From: Candidatus Latescibacterota bacterium
GTDB taxonomy: Bacteria; Latescibacterota; UBA2968; UBA8231
Reading direction: 5' to 3'
NCBI GenBank assembly: GCA_022826515.1
Contig: JAJDUT010000039.1
Location: 1-25,207 of the forward strand
Length of the DNA stretch: 25,207 nucleotides
Shown here: positions 8,866 to 16,081 of the stretch, piece by piece
Numbering within the stretch: the first letter of the stretch is position 1
Layout of the letters: each line of letters begins with the position of its first letter
Program-made: the position numbers and the translations under genes
Notes under the pieces: generated by a model
What the model was told of the DNA's origin: nothing
The model's input: only the letters and a program-made list of their open reading frames with translations
Databases searched by the model: none

Positions 8866-8879
8866 AGAGGGCTGCTCGC

Positions 8880-9848
8880 TCAGCTTAGCGCGACCCGCCG
8901 CCCCTCTGCCGCAGCTACCTCCGCACCCAGCCCAATGCGGATGGCTTCAAGGGCCACATCCAAGTCGGCACACCAGCCGTCCCCGCCGCGCACTTCTTTT
9001 ACAAACAAGCTCTCCAGCGAGTGCTCGTCGTCTCCAGGCGGAGGCAGCGATTCCGCGCCAGCCGCAGTTGAGCGGCACCAACTGCCGGCTTCGTACGCCA
9101 GCGTCCCCCCCTCCAGCACCAAGTGCTCGTACTGCTCGGCGCGGCTGATGGCAATGCCCCCGGCCCAAGTCCACTGCGCCGTGCCGCCCCCGGCAAAACC
9201 CACCACCGCACGGTTGACAAAGCGTTCATACGCACCGTTGGCATTTAGGCCGTCGTAGTGGGCATAGCCCTCAACCCAAGCAGCCGGGCCGAACAAATCG
9301 ACCAGCGGATAGACGTGATAGACAAAAAACAAGCTAGGCGGCCCGGAAACGCGCAGGTTAAACAGCACCTCGGGGCGCGCTCCTCGCCCTGGAGTAAGGC
9401 GCGTAAACAAGGCGACCAATAAGCCGCCGAGGGAAGCTGCCGTTGCTTTGAGCTGCCGGTGTTCGGCCGATACCACTTCGGGATGAGCTACTCGCAGCAC
9501 CTTGCCGGTCGCCCGCGCCAAGTCCACCAAGGCTTCTCCTTCGTCGAGGCAGCGCGCCAAGGGGTATTCCAAGAAGACGTGTTTGCCCGCTTTTAGGGCG
9601 GCTTCAGCAATGGGGGCGTGGCTATCATTATTGGTGCAAATCGCCACCGCGTCTATATCGGCTCGCTCGATCAGATCCTGCCAATGGCCCAGCAGCTCCA
9701 CCTCGTGCCGCTGGGCCAGTTCGGCCCCGGTGTGCGCGTTGCGAGCGGCTAGGGCTGTTAGCTTACAGCCCTCCATAGCGGCAAAAGCGGCAGCCCGACT
9801 TCGGGCCATGCCGCCCGACCCGACCAAACCCAAGCGAATAGCTTCCAT
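8880..9848 (-). CDS. Gfo/Idh/MocA family NAD(P)-dependent oxidoreductase, EYP variant
   Basis: Protein of 322 aa from ATG 9848, with an AAGGA about nine bases upstream. A Rossmann fold opens with GLVGSGGMA (7-15). AICTNNDSHAPIAEAALKAG matches the CTPN..H region of the family. The family's EKP motif, whose Lys usually takes part in catalysis, is E94-Y95-P96 here (TAC codon at 9564-9566). EYP is known from biliverdin reductase, a member of the same superfamily, so loss of the Lys need not mean loss of activity. The remaining 200 residues fit the C-terminal alpha/beta domain. It is first in the minus-strand operon with the membrane protein and the sugar-dehydrogenase fusion, so a sugar or cyclitol derivative is the likely substrate; this is an inference. 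Confidence 0.88.
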   Translation of the reverse strand: MEAIRLGLVGSGGMARSRAAAFAAMEGCKLTALAARNAHTGAELAQRHEVELLGHWQDLIERADIDAVAICTNNDSHAPIAEAALKAGKHVFLEYPLARCLDEGEALVDLARATGKVLRVAHPEVVSAEHRQLKATAASLGGLLVALFTRLTPGRGARPEVLFNLRVSGPPSLFFVYHVYPLVDLFGPAAWVEGYAHYDGLNANGAYERFVNRAVVGFAGGGTAQWTWAGGIAISRAEQYEHLVLEGGTLAYEAGSWCRSTAAGAESLPPPGDDEHSLESLFVKEVRGGDGWCADLDVALEAIRIGLGAEVAAAEGRRVALS

Positions 9849-9951
9849 CTGCCAAATTTCCTTGCCAAATTTTCGGATACTGACTGCCGTTTAAGTATGT
9901 CTCTTGGCCGTCGCCGTGTCCACTTTAGCCCCAATCTGTTCCTGCTCTTTT

Positions 9952-10029
9952 CGCTATCCGTCGATCACCCGCGAATCCGTCCAAGCGGCGGTGTGTTACG
10001 CCACCGAGTTGGCCAAGGAACATCTGTGA
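9952..10029 (+). pseudogene. Remnant of a DUF433 family gene (C-terminal end only)
   Basis: The frame reads RYPSITRESVQAAVCYATEL, then AKEHL and a stop. This fits the C-terminal helix of DUF433 proteins, which typically read YP-x-(L/I)-T-x-E-x-(I/V)-x-A-A-(L/I)-x-Y-A-x-E-L. DUF433 proteins are short and are often found as antitoxin-like partners. No start codon or N-terminal half is visible: the same frame is stopped at 9892-9894 and the codons between show no DUF433 similarity. It is best read as a degenerate fragment in an accessory region. Confidence 0.6.
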
Positions 10030-10357
10030 GTTGAAGAGTACAAAGGCTCTAGTACAGGGCCAAGCTCAATGTCTATATTAAAATTATATCAATACTTGTC
10101 GAAGTGCCCGTGCAGTGCGATCCTCGCCCTGTCATTGACTTCCTAGATTGGAGCTGTCCTAGCGGCACAAACTCTGTTTAGTCGGGTTCCTTCAGACTAA
10201 GGAAAAAAGAGGCACTATTATATGTCGCCGCGTAACATCGATGTTGCACAGCCTTATGTCCCCAACGTCCCATCCCTGTATCCTTTCCGCTACACTCCAA
10301 CGCCTCCGATCCCCCGCCTCCTCTCTGAGCCGCCGCTTGGCACGACTTTTGCAACGT

Positions 10358-10455
10358 CAATTAGGAATTACGAATTAGGAATTGACCCAACCGCCCCGCG
10401 TTCGGACGGCTTGGCAAGCACTTATTCCTAATTCTCAATTCCTAATTCCTAATTG
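10358..10455. repeat. Inverted AATTAGGAATT repeat cluster
   Basis: The left arm (10358-10385) is made of AATTAGGAATT units broken by ACG. The right arm (10435-10455) is the reverse complement of a compact CAATTAGGAATTAGGAATTGA. A further ATTCCTAATT unit lies at 10424-10433. The two arms could form a long AT-rich stem over a spacer of about 50 bases. The right arm ends 6 bases before the Rpn-family ATG, so transcripts could hide the start region in a hairpin. It contrasts sharply with the GC-rich surroundings. Confidence 0.85.
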
Positions 10456-10461
10456 ATTGCC

Positions 10462-11370
10462 ATGGCTGAATTCGATACGGTCGCCAAACACCTCATCCAC
10501 ACCTACCCCGCCGACTTCGCCCGCTTCGCCCTCCAACACGACGACTTCAAGGTCCTCGGCGTCGTCGATACCGAACAACCCACCGTCGAAGCCCACCGCA
10601 CCGATAGCCTCATCCGCGTGCGTATCGGCGGCGAGAAGGCGTTAGTCCATCACGAGTTTCAAACCACCGACAGCGACCCACCCATGCCGCTCCGCATGGC
10701 CGCTTATATCGGCCGCGGTATTGAGCAGTACGGCCTGCCCTTCTATTCCACCGTCATCTATCTGCGTCCCGACGCCGGCCGGAACGATCCGGGGTACTAT
10801 GTCCAAGAGCGGCACGGATTCCGCGTACTGGTGCAATACCAAGTAATTCGGCTGATTGAGCTAGACGGCCAACGCATTCTCGACGCGGGGCATTCGGGCT
10901 TGTTGCCGTTTGCGCCGTTGATGCAGCCGCCAGCCGGGATGGATGACGAGGCGTGGTTGCGCCAGTGCGTAAATCGGGCTCAGCAGGTGCCGATGGACGA
11001 GCCGCTCAAGGCGAGTTATCTGGCCGATCTTGCCATTTTAAGCGGATTGATGTATAAATCAGAGACCGTTATGACCATCATCGCGGAGGAGACCATGTAC
11101 GAATCGTCGGTAGTGCAGTATTTCACAGAAAAGGGCATTGAGCAAGGTATCAAGCAAGGCATTGAGCAAGGCATTGAGCAAGGCGGCCGAGAACGCACCG
11201 TTGAAGCTTTGCTCGATGTACTGGAGATTCGCTTTGGGCTGACCGCGTCGGAGCCGTTGGCTGGCCGCATTGAGGCCATCGAGGATGTGCAGCGCCTCAA
11301 GCAATTGCATCGAGTGGCCATACAGGTGCCCAGCCTTGAAGAGTTTAGACGCCTGTTAGACGACGAGTAG
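10462..11370 (+). CDS. Rpn family PD-(D/E)XK nuclease/putative transposase
   Basis: Protein of 302 aa from ATG 10462; TTG 10453 is in frame but inside the repeat arm. The N-terminal two thirds match the Rpn/YhgA-like family: FDTVAKHLIHTYP near the start, and the nuclease core D48 in TDSLIRV with E65 and Q67 in HHEFQTT. Near the C-terminus a stretch of four GIxQ units (225-240) is followed by a helical tail, a layout usual in the family. Rpn proteins are DNA endonucleases reported to promote RecA-independent recombination. No ribosome binding site is visible because the AATTAGG repeat ends just upstream. Followed 108 bases later by a Uma2 gene, another PD-(D/E)XK fold. Confidence 0.85.
   Translation: MAEFDTVAKHLIHTYPADFARFALQHDDFKVLGVVDTEQPTVEAHRTDSLIRVRIGGEKALVHHEFQTTDSDPPMPLRMAAYIGRGIEQYGLPFYSTVIYLRPDAGRNDPGYYVQERHGFRVLVQYQVIRLIELDGQRILDAGHSGLLPFAPLMQPPAGMDDEAWLRQCVNRAQQVPMDEPLKASYLADLAILSGLMYKSETVMTIIAEETMYESSVVQYFTEKGIEQGIKQGIEQGIEQGGRERTVEALLDVLEIRFGLTASEPLAGRIEAIEDVQRLKQLHRVAIQVPSLEEFRRLLDDE
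11134..11181 (+). repeat. Four 12-bp tandem repeats inside the Rpn-family gene
   Basis: The unit GGCATTGAGCAA is present four times, with the second copy differing at two bases (GGTATCAAGCAA). It encodes Gly-Ile-Glu-Gln. Because the unit is a multiple of three, gain or loss of copies would change linker length without a frameshift. Confidence 0.95.
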
Positions 11371-11478
11371 GGACACCGCGAACGTCAGTATATATATTGA
11401 ATAGACCGAGCAGCGGGTGCTGACATGCAGGGCGCTCTTGCTAGGTTCCTTCCCCTATCTGCCCTTGTGGAGATTCCC

Positions 11479-12021
11479 ATGACGACCACCGATTTGATCA
11501 CCGCCGACGAGCTGTTGCAGATGAAGGACGATGGCTTCCGCTACGAACTGGTCCGAGGAGAATTGATAAAAATGAGTCCAGCCGGTCACCAACACGGCAG
11601 AACCGTGCTCAATCTCACCACGCCCTTGGACCAGTTCGTCCGAGCTAACCAACTAGGTGCGGTCTATGCGGCCGAAACCGGCTTCAAACTGGCCGAGGAT
11701 ATGGTACGAGCCCCAGACGCGGCCTTCATCCGGCGTGAGCGGGTCGAGGCGGTGGGCCTGACCACAGGCTTTTGGCCCGGTGCCCCCGACCTAGTGGCCG
11801 AGGTCATCTCACCGGGCGATACCTACGCCGAAGTCGAGGACAAGATCGCCGATTGGCTCGACGCGGGCACCCGCTTGGTCGTGGTCGTCAATCCAAGCAC
11901 CCAAACGGTCGCTTTGTACCGCTCTGGGAATGACATCCGCATTCTAACCGTTGACGACGTACTCGACGGCGGCGAAGTAGTGCCGAACTGGACCCTGCTG
12001 GTGCGAGATATATTTATCTAA
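11479..12021 (+). CDS. Uma2 family (DUF820) putative endonuclease
   Basis: Protein of 180 aa. I chose ATG 11479 because GGAG lies at a good distance upstream and the N-terminus (ITADELLQM, then YELVRGELI) fits the family; ATG 11425 would add an unlikely leader. Family motifs are present: YELVRGELIKMSP (22-34), APDAAFI (78-84), DLVAEVISPGD (104-114), KIADWLDAGTRLVVVVNP (122-139). The Asp, Glu and Lys of these motifs form a PD-(D/E)XK-type site. Uma2 proteins are abundant in cyanobacteria and other large genomes, and their biological role is not established. It lies beside another PD-(D/E)XK gene in an accessory patch. Confidence 0.88.
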   Translation: MTTTDLITADELLQMKDDGFRYELVRGELIKMSPAGHQHGRTVLNLTTPLDQFVRANQLGAVYAAETGFKLAEDMVRAPDAAFIRRERVEAVGLTTGFWPGAPDLVAEVISPGDTYAEVEDKIADWLDAGTRLVVVVNPSTQTVALYRSGNDIRILTVDDVLDGGEVVPNWTLLVRDIFI

Positions 12022-12158
12022 AGAGAGTGTGCGAGATGAAGCCCATGAACTGGCGAGAAGTCCTCCGCATGAAACGCAGCAAATCGACGTGGTGAATGGC
12101 GTCGCATATCACCGGATCGGGTGCCACTCCTAACAGGACTTTGTCCCGACTTTCTGAT

Positions 12159-12188
12159 TTGTGTCGCATAATTGGCGATTGTATATTT
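12159..12188 (+). promoter_or_regulatory. Possible promoter for the CBM9-like gene
   Basis: TTGTGT (12159-12164) and TATATT (12183-12188) are 18 bases apart, with AT-rich sequence around the second box. This is a sigma70-like guess; the sigma preference of this organism is unknown. Confidence 0.3.
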
Positions 12189-12203
12189 AGCCTCTTCATA
12201 AAG

Positions 12204-12220
12204 CTTGCAAAGGTTGCAAG
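12204..12220. promoter_or_regulatory. Perfect 7-3-7 dyad, candidate operator
   Basis: CTTGCAA and TTGCAAG flank a central AGG, giving an exact inverted repeat of 7-bp arms, 16 bases past a possible -10 box and 30 bases before the start of the CBM9-like gene. The size and position suit a repressor operator. It could equally be a small mRNA hairpin. Confidence 0.4.
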
Positions 12221-12250
12221 TTTGCTCAAACCCCTGAAAGGAGAGCAAGA

Positions 12251-13177
12251 ATGAGGTTACTGATCGCCTGCGGCTTTGGCCTAGCCTTAATAGGAGCCGC
12301 AAACGCTCAATTCAACGATCCGCCGACCCTCGAAAATCGCAACGGCCGGCTCGGCTTTGAGTTTTACATGCTCGAAGTCCCCGATCCCAGTTCCATGACC
12401 GCCGATGGCGACGCCAGCGACTGGGGCTGGTTCGATCCCGAGTACACCCTCACCATGGATGAGTGGCGCGACGAAGCGGATCGTCCCCTGCCCGAGCGCG
12501 ACGACTACAATGTCACCACCCTCATGGGCTGGAAGGGCGGCGATGTCAATCGCTGGTACGTGCACATGGAAATTGTCGACGATGTCCTCTGCCACTGGGG
12601 CACCAACGTCGAGCAATGGCACGCCGACATGATCGAGTTTGCCCTCGATCCGACGGATCACGGCCGCGAATTCGGCACCGGTTGGGTCATGGAATACATC
12701 GCCCGCCCGGGCGACATGGTGCCGCCGCAGAACGTGCGCTATCGCTGGACCGGCCCAGAAGGATGGCTGGAAAACAACGAAGTCATCGAGTTCCACGTCC
12801 GCGTCGATCCGCCCGAAGCCTGGGCCGCTGAAGTGTGGGACGCCGGTGGGACCACGTATTACGAGTGGAACTACGAGGTCAAGCGGTTCATGGAAGACGG
12901 CGGGCCCTCGGCCAGCGAGACCGTCCAGTTGGACGACCTCGCCGGGGAAGACGGCGCGGGCATCGCCTTCAACCTGTGGGCTGAGGACAGCGAGCCAACA
13001 GGAGACGACGGCGACCGCGCCTCTTCAGTGGTCAACGACATGACCACGCGCGGCCCCGAAGGCTCGGCGCGGCAGTACTACGCTCATGCCCTGCTGTTGC
13101 GCATGGGTGAGTACGCGGCCGCAACGTCCGTGGAAGAGTCAACTTGGGCGCAGATCAAGGACTCCTTCCGCCGCTAA
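12251..13177 (+). CDS. Secreted protein with CBM9-like sugar-binding domain
   Basis: Protein of 308 aa with a strong ribosome binding site (AAAGGAG at 12237-12243, 7 bases before the ATG). The signal peptide is residues 1-19, with cleavage after ANA. The region beginning MTADGDASDWGWF (about 49-61) is the opening strand pattern of family 9 carbohydrate-binding or DOMON-like beta-sandwiches. MIEFALDPTDHG (about 127-138) and the aromatic residues around it support that fold. The C-terminus (ESTWAQIKDSFRR) is a short helix-like tail, as in other extracytoplasmic sugar-binding proteins from related metagenomes. No catalytic domain is seen. Binding of a sugar or a small redox group is possible; the ligand is unknown. 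It appears to be monocistronic and is followed by two hairpins. Confidence 0.75.
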   Translation: MRLLIACGFGLALIGAANAQFNDPPTLENRNGRLGFEFYMLEVPDPSSMTADGDASDWGWFDPEYTLTMDEWRDEADRPLPERDDYNVTTLMGWKGGDVNRWYVHMEIVDDVLCHWGTNVEQWHADMIEFALDPTDHGREFGTGWVMEYIARPGDMVPPQNVRYRWTGPEGWLENNEVIEFHVRVDPPEAWAAEVWDAGGTTYYEWNYEVKRFMEDGGPSASETVQLDDLAGEDGAGIAFNLWAEDSEPTGDDGDRASSVVNDMTTRGPEGSARQYYAHALLLRMGEYAAATSVEESTWAQIKDSFRR

Positions 13178-13193
13178 GCTAAACCCCTCGGAA

Positions 13194-13225
13194 CGGCTCC
13201 ACGGCGAAACACCGTCGTGGAGCCG
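13194..13225 (+). terminator. Strong hairpin after the CBM9-like gene
   Basis: A 13-bp stem (one G-T pair) forms between 13194-13206 and 13213-13225 with a 6-base loop, 16 bases after the stop codon. No T-run follows, so it may act as an mRNA 3' stabiliser or a first terminator half. Confidence 0.55.
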
Positions 13226-13253
13226 CTCCCCCTCACATCGAGAATTCCCTTCA

Positions 13254-13289
13254 GGGCGGGTGCGCGTTATCAGGTGCCCGCCCACTTTT
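13254..13289 (+). terminator. Likely rho-independent terminator
   Basis: GGGCGGG (13254-13260) pairs with CCCGCCC (13277-13283), extended inward by wobble and GC pairs, and is followed by ACTTTT. This is the better terminator candidate in the 169-base gap between the CBM9-like gene and the lipoprotein gene. Confidence 0.65.
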
Positions 13290-13346
13290 GCATCTTTGTC
13301 GGCGTCGCCAAGCGAGCTAAACTGTCTTAGGTAGAGAGAACGTACA

Positions 13347-14066
13347 ATGCGCGAATGCTTATGGATCGCGGTGCTCATCTTCCTCGTCAGCGGCTGTGGG
13401 CGCTATTTCCCCCAACCCCTGCAGCCCACGCCCCAACAGGCTGTGGGCATGACCGTCAACGACGACGGCTCCGTCACCTACGCGCTCGAGCGGCTGGCCA
13501 TCACCCTAAGACCCATGACCGACGCCGAACTCAACCGGCAATTTCCCCAAGCCTCAACCGGCGGCGCTGCCGCAGTCAATCCCTATACCTTCGGCGATTG
13601 GGTCCCACCCGGCGACGACTGGACGCCTGCCCGCTTTCTGGTGATGAAGCTCGGCGTCGCCAATTACCAGTTCCCCAAAGTCGTCATCAACCCTCTCAAA
13701 GCCACGATCAAAGCGGCCAACAATCAAATCTACCGCGCCTTGAGCTACGCCGAGCTGTACGAATACTACCGAGCGTATTGGCAGGCCAACTCCGGCCAAG
13801 GCCGAATCGAATTCAGGGCCCGCACCGACATTCTCAAGCAAACCATGTTCACCGATGCCTTCATCTTCAGCGGCCGCGATGAAGAAGGGTACATCGTCTT
13901 TCCCCGTTTGGACGACGAAATACAGCGCATCCAAGTGAAAATCGCCGATATCGCCATTCGCTTCAATTTCGACGATGAACCCGTGGAGACCATAGACCTC
14001 AGCGTCTCTTTCGAGCGCGAGGTACTGAAGGGGAACGCGCCCCATAGCGCGGTTCCATTGAACTGA
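13347..14066 (+). CDS. Hypothetical lipoprotein heading the surface-protein operon
   Basis: Protein of 239 aa with a lipoprotein signal and clear lipobox LVSGC (Cys17). The rest is soluble, with a mix of helical and beta stretches, and I do not recognise a domain. Visible features are a segment on membrane-distal positions 50-75 (LAITLRPMTDAELNRQFPQA), DW-PPGDDW near 85-95, and a C-terminal beta region with KIADIAIRFNF. It lies 5 bases upstream of the first of three large exported paralogues, so it is probably co-expressed and may assist their export or assembly; this is an inference from position only. The ribosome binding site is weak (GGTAGAGAG). Confidence 0.75.
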   Translation: MRECLWIAVLIFLVSGCGRYFPQPLQPTPQQAVGMTVNDDGSVTYALERLAITLRPMTDAELNRQFPQASTGGAAAVNPYTFGDWVPPGDDWTPARFLVMKLGVANYQFPKVVINPLKATIKAANNQIYRALSYAELYEYYRAYWQANSGQGRIEFRARTDILKQTMFTDAFIFSGRDEEGYIVFPRLDDEIQRIQVKIADIAIRFNFDDEPVETIDLSVSFEREVLKGNAPHSAVPLN

Positions 14067-14071
14067 AAATC

Positions 14072-16081
14072 ATGCGGCTCCTTTGCTCCCTTCCGCTTGG
14101 CCGATTCGCCGCTGTCTGTATGATGATAGGGCTGGGAGCGCGGCTGGGGTTGGCCGAGGTGGAAACATACCACCTCGGCCGCGGCGGCTTGTCATGGGCT
14201 TCTCAAGCGGATATCCAGAACGGAACCGTAGGGGTAGAGGGTGCGCTACAACCGCTGGAACTGCGCAGCGGCCAGAATCTGATGGAATTGCTGCGAGCCG
14301 CAGGTCAGACTTGGCTCAACGGCAGCCCCAGCGACTTCACCAAGCCCGGACAGCCGCGCACTTGGTCCAATGACGGCCCCTTCAATCAGGTAAACGGTCC
14401 CCTGCAGCTCGTTGACGGCGACCCTTCGAGTTCGTCAGAAGGCGCGTTCCGCACGGCGCGCAACCAAGCGGGGGCCACGTTTTTCTGGGATCTCGGCGCT
14501 CCTTTCCCCATAGAACGCGTGCGGTTTGCACCAGCACCCGGCGAGCTAGATTGGTTTATCAAGGCATTTGAACTGCGGATGAGCGATGGCGAGCAGTTCG
14601 ACGAGGTCAGGCGGCCCGTCTATCGCCTGCTGAGCCGCGTCGAGGACAACAAGGATCCAGTGGTCGAGCTTTCCTTCAACGGAGTGCAGGGGCGCTTTCT
14701 CCAGCTCAAGGTGCTCTCGCGCAATCCCTTCAACCTCGCGGAATTCGCAGTGTACGGCGAGGGATTCGTGCCCGTGTCCAGCTATGTCTCCCAACTTCAT
14801 TCCTTTGGGCGGCCCGTGAATTTCGGGCGGCTCGCGGTGCGGGCCGAGCGGCTGAGCCGCGGCGCAGCAGGCGACACCGCGATCGTGCGCTTGCAGCTCC
14901 GCAGCGGCATGGACGACACCCCCATAGCCTACTTTCGCCGCGACCGCGACACGGGCGTCCGCGAAGAAGTGTCTCTGTCCGAGTACAACAATCTACCCAG
15001 ACGCGCTCTGTACCGCCGCGATCCCGACACGGGCGCTGTGCTAGGAGAAGTAACTCGGACCGAGTATCTCTCACTGCCGTTGGCCGAGGTCGGGCCAGCG
15101 CGCGACTTTGTGCAGGCCGACATCCGCGAAGACGTGGAGAATTGGAGTTCTTGGACCCCACCACTGCAACTCGATTCGTCGGCTACGGTCGTCATGCCGT
15201 TGGAGCTGCCAAGTCCGCGCGAATTCTTGCAGTTCCGCATCTTTTTCAACGGACATGCCGCGAGCACCATGCGCCTCGATAGCTTGGTGGTGGAGTTTTC
15301 GCCCGGACTGGTCAGCACGGCCGTCGGCGAAGTCGCGCTGGCCTCCGATCCCAATCCCGTCGGCGGCGTCTTGGCCGTTCCGAGCGGGGTCGATACTTCC
15401 TTTGTCTGCGACATCCTCACCCAATTCGACGAAGACGATCTAGCGGGCTTTCGCGGCCTCAAGCTCACCGCCTTTCCGCCGCCCGTGTTCGAGCGGCTGC
15501 AAATGGGCGATCCCCTCGTCGAGGTCTCGGACGTCGAGGTCGAGCCTATCGCCGAGGGTTTTCACGTCTTTTTCCCGCCGGTGACGCGCCAAAACAACCA
15601 GCCCATGCGACTGACCTTTAGGCTGCGGCTGCTGGAGTACCATACGCCGCTGAACGCCTTTTTGCTCGGCGACGGCGAGGTGCCGCCGCATCCGATTGTG
15701 GCCGGCAATGCCAGTGCCGAGGTGGGGACAGGGTCCATTCATATTTTCGCCACAAGCGCCACGCCCTCGGTCGAAGCCCTCCTCTCGACCGCCGTGCTCA
15801 CGCCCAACGGCGATGGGGTCAACGACGAGGTCGCAGTCGCCGCGGTGCTGACGCAATTTGCCGGCGAGGTGCCGCTGGCCATCGAAATTTTTGACCTTTC
15901 CGGTAGCCGGGTGCGGGAGCTGATTGCCGCGCCTCGGGCCGCGGGGGTCTATCGCGAAACTTGGGACGGACGGGATGGGACCGGCGCAAGGGTCGCGCCG
16001 GGTTTGTACCTATGTCGGATCGGGGTGCGCTCGGACATCGCCTCGACCACCGCGACGCAACTCATAGGAGTGGCGTATTGA
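14072..16081 (+). CDS. Exported surface protein 1 with discoidin-like and FlgD-Ig-like domains
   Basis: Protein of 669 aa. The signal peptide is about 1-28 (cleavage after GLA). Residues about 100-232 look like a discoidin/F5-8-type beta-sandwich: FFWDLGAPFPIERVRFAP, then FIKAFELRMSDG and LAEFAVYG. A central module (about 237-410) starts YVSQLHSFGRPVNFG and contains DVENWSSWTPP, both echoed in the next paralogue. The C-terminal domain starts VLTPNGDGVND (575-585) and ends in an FlgD-Ig-like fold (IFDLSGSRVREL, WDGRDGTGARVAPGLYL), finishing VAY. In FCB bacteria TPNGDGVND marks CHU_C/type-B-like C-terminal sorting regions of secreted proteins, so outer-surface display is likely. First of three tandem paralogues. 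Confidence 0.85.
   Translation: MRLLCSLPLGRFAAVCMMIGLGARLGLAEVETYHLGRGGLSWASQADIQNGTVGVEGALQPLELRSGQNLMELLRAAGQTWLNGSPSDFTKPGQPRTWSNDGPFNQVNGPLQLVDGDPSSSSEGAFRTARNQAGATFFWDLGAPFPIERVRFAPAPGELDWFIKAFELRMSDGEQFDEVRRPVYRLLSRVEDNKDPVVELSFNGVQGRFLQLKVLSRNPFNLAEFAVYGEGFVPVSSYVSQLHSFGRPVNFGRLAVRAERLSRGAAGDTAIVRLQLRSGMDDTPIAYFRRDRDTGVREEVSLSEYNNLPRRALYRRDPDTGAVLGEVTRTEYLSLPLAEVGPARDFVQADIREDVENWSSWTPPLQLDSSATVVMPLELPSPREFLQFRIFFNGHAASTMRLDSLVVEFSPGLVSTAVGEVALASDPNPVGGVLAVPSGVDTSFVCDILTQFDEDDLAGFRGLKLTAFPPPVFERLQMGDPLVEVSDVEVEPIAEGFHVFFPPVTRQNNQPMRLTFRLRLLEYHTPLNAFLLGDGEVPPHPIVAGNASAEVGTGSIHIFATSATPSVEALLSTAVLTPNGDGVNDEVAVAAVLTQFAGEVPLAIEIFDLSGSRVRELIAAPRAAGVYRETWDGRDGTGARVAPGLYLCRIGVRSDIASTTATQLIGVAY
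16066..16080 (+). promoter_or_regulatory. Ribosome binding site that decides a TTG start
   Basis: AGGAG (16066-16070) lies 7 bases before TTG 16078. The TTG overlaps the TGA stop of the first paralogue as TTGA. The next codons give a signal peptide at once. The only in-frame codons upstream lie in the other gene's coding region. Confidence 0.8.

Larger units (their letters stand above)
9849..10461. other. 613-base stretch without an intact gene
   Basis: This gap separates the minus-strand operon from the Rpn-family gene. It holds a decayed DUF433-like 3' end (9952-10029) and, at its right end, the AATTAGG inverted repeat cluster (10358-10455). Between them, 10030-10357 is locally AT-rich around 10070-10090 and shows no convincing coding sequence. 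The short open frame at 10222-10431 has no ribosome binding site or recognisable content. The promoter of the minus-strand operon should lie in 9849-9950, but I see no clear hexamer pair. Confidence 0.6.

Noticed and set aside
8086..9258. 390-codon open frame on the plus strand
   Set aside because: It is antisense to two recognisable genes, is His/Arg/Pro-rich and low complexity, and has no export or domain signal.
10178..10200. TTAGTC/GACTAA hairpin
   Set aside because: Only a 6-bp stem with an 11-base loop and no T-run on either strand; expected by chance in a gap of this size.
10222..10431. 69-codon open frame before the Rpn gene
   Set aside because: No ribosome binding site, low-complexity Pro/Thr content, and its end runs into the AATTAGG repeat.
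12035..12094. Tiny open frame MKPMNWREVLRMKRSKSTW after the Uma2 gene
   Set aside because: Nineteen codons with no family match I can name; it could be a gene remnant but cannot be supported.
15961..16077. Longer N-terminus for surface protein 2
   Set aside because: It would read through the FlgD-like end of protein 1 in another frame; the TTG at 16078 has a proper ribosome binding site and gives a signal peptide directly.
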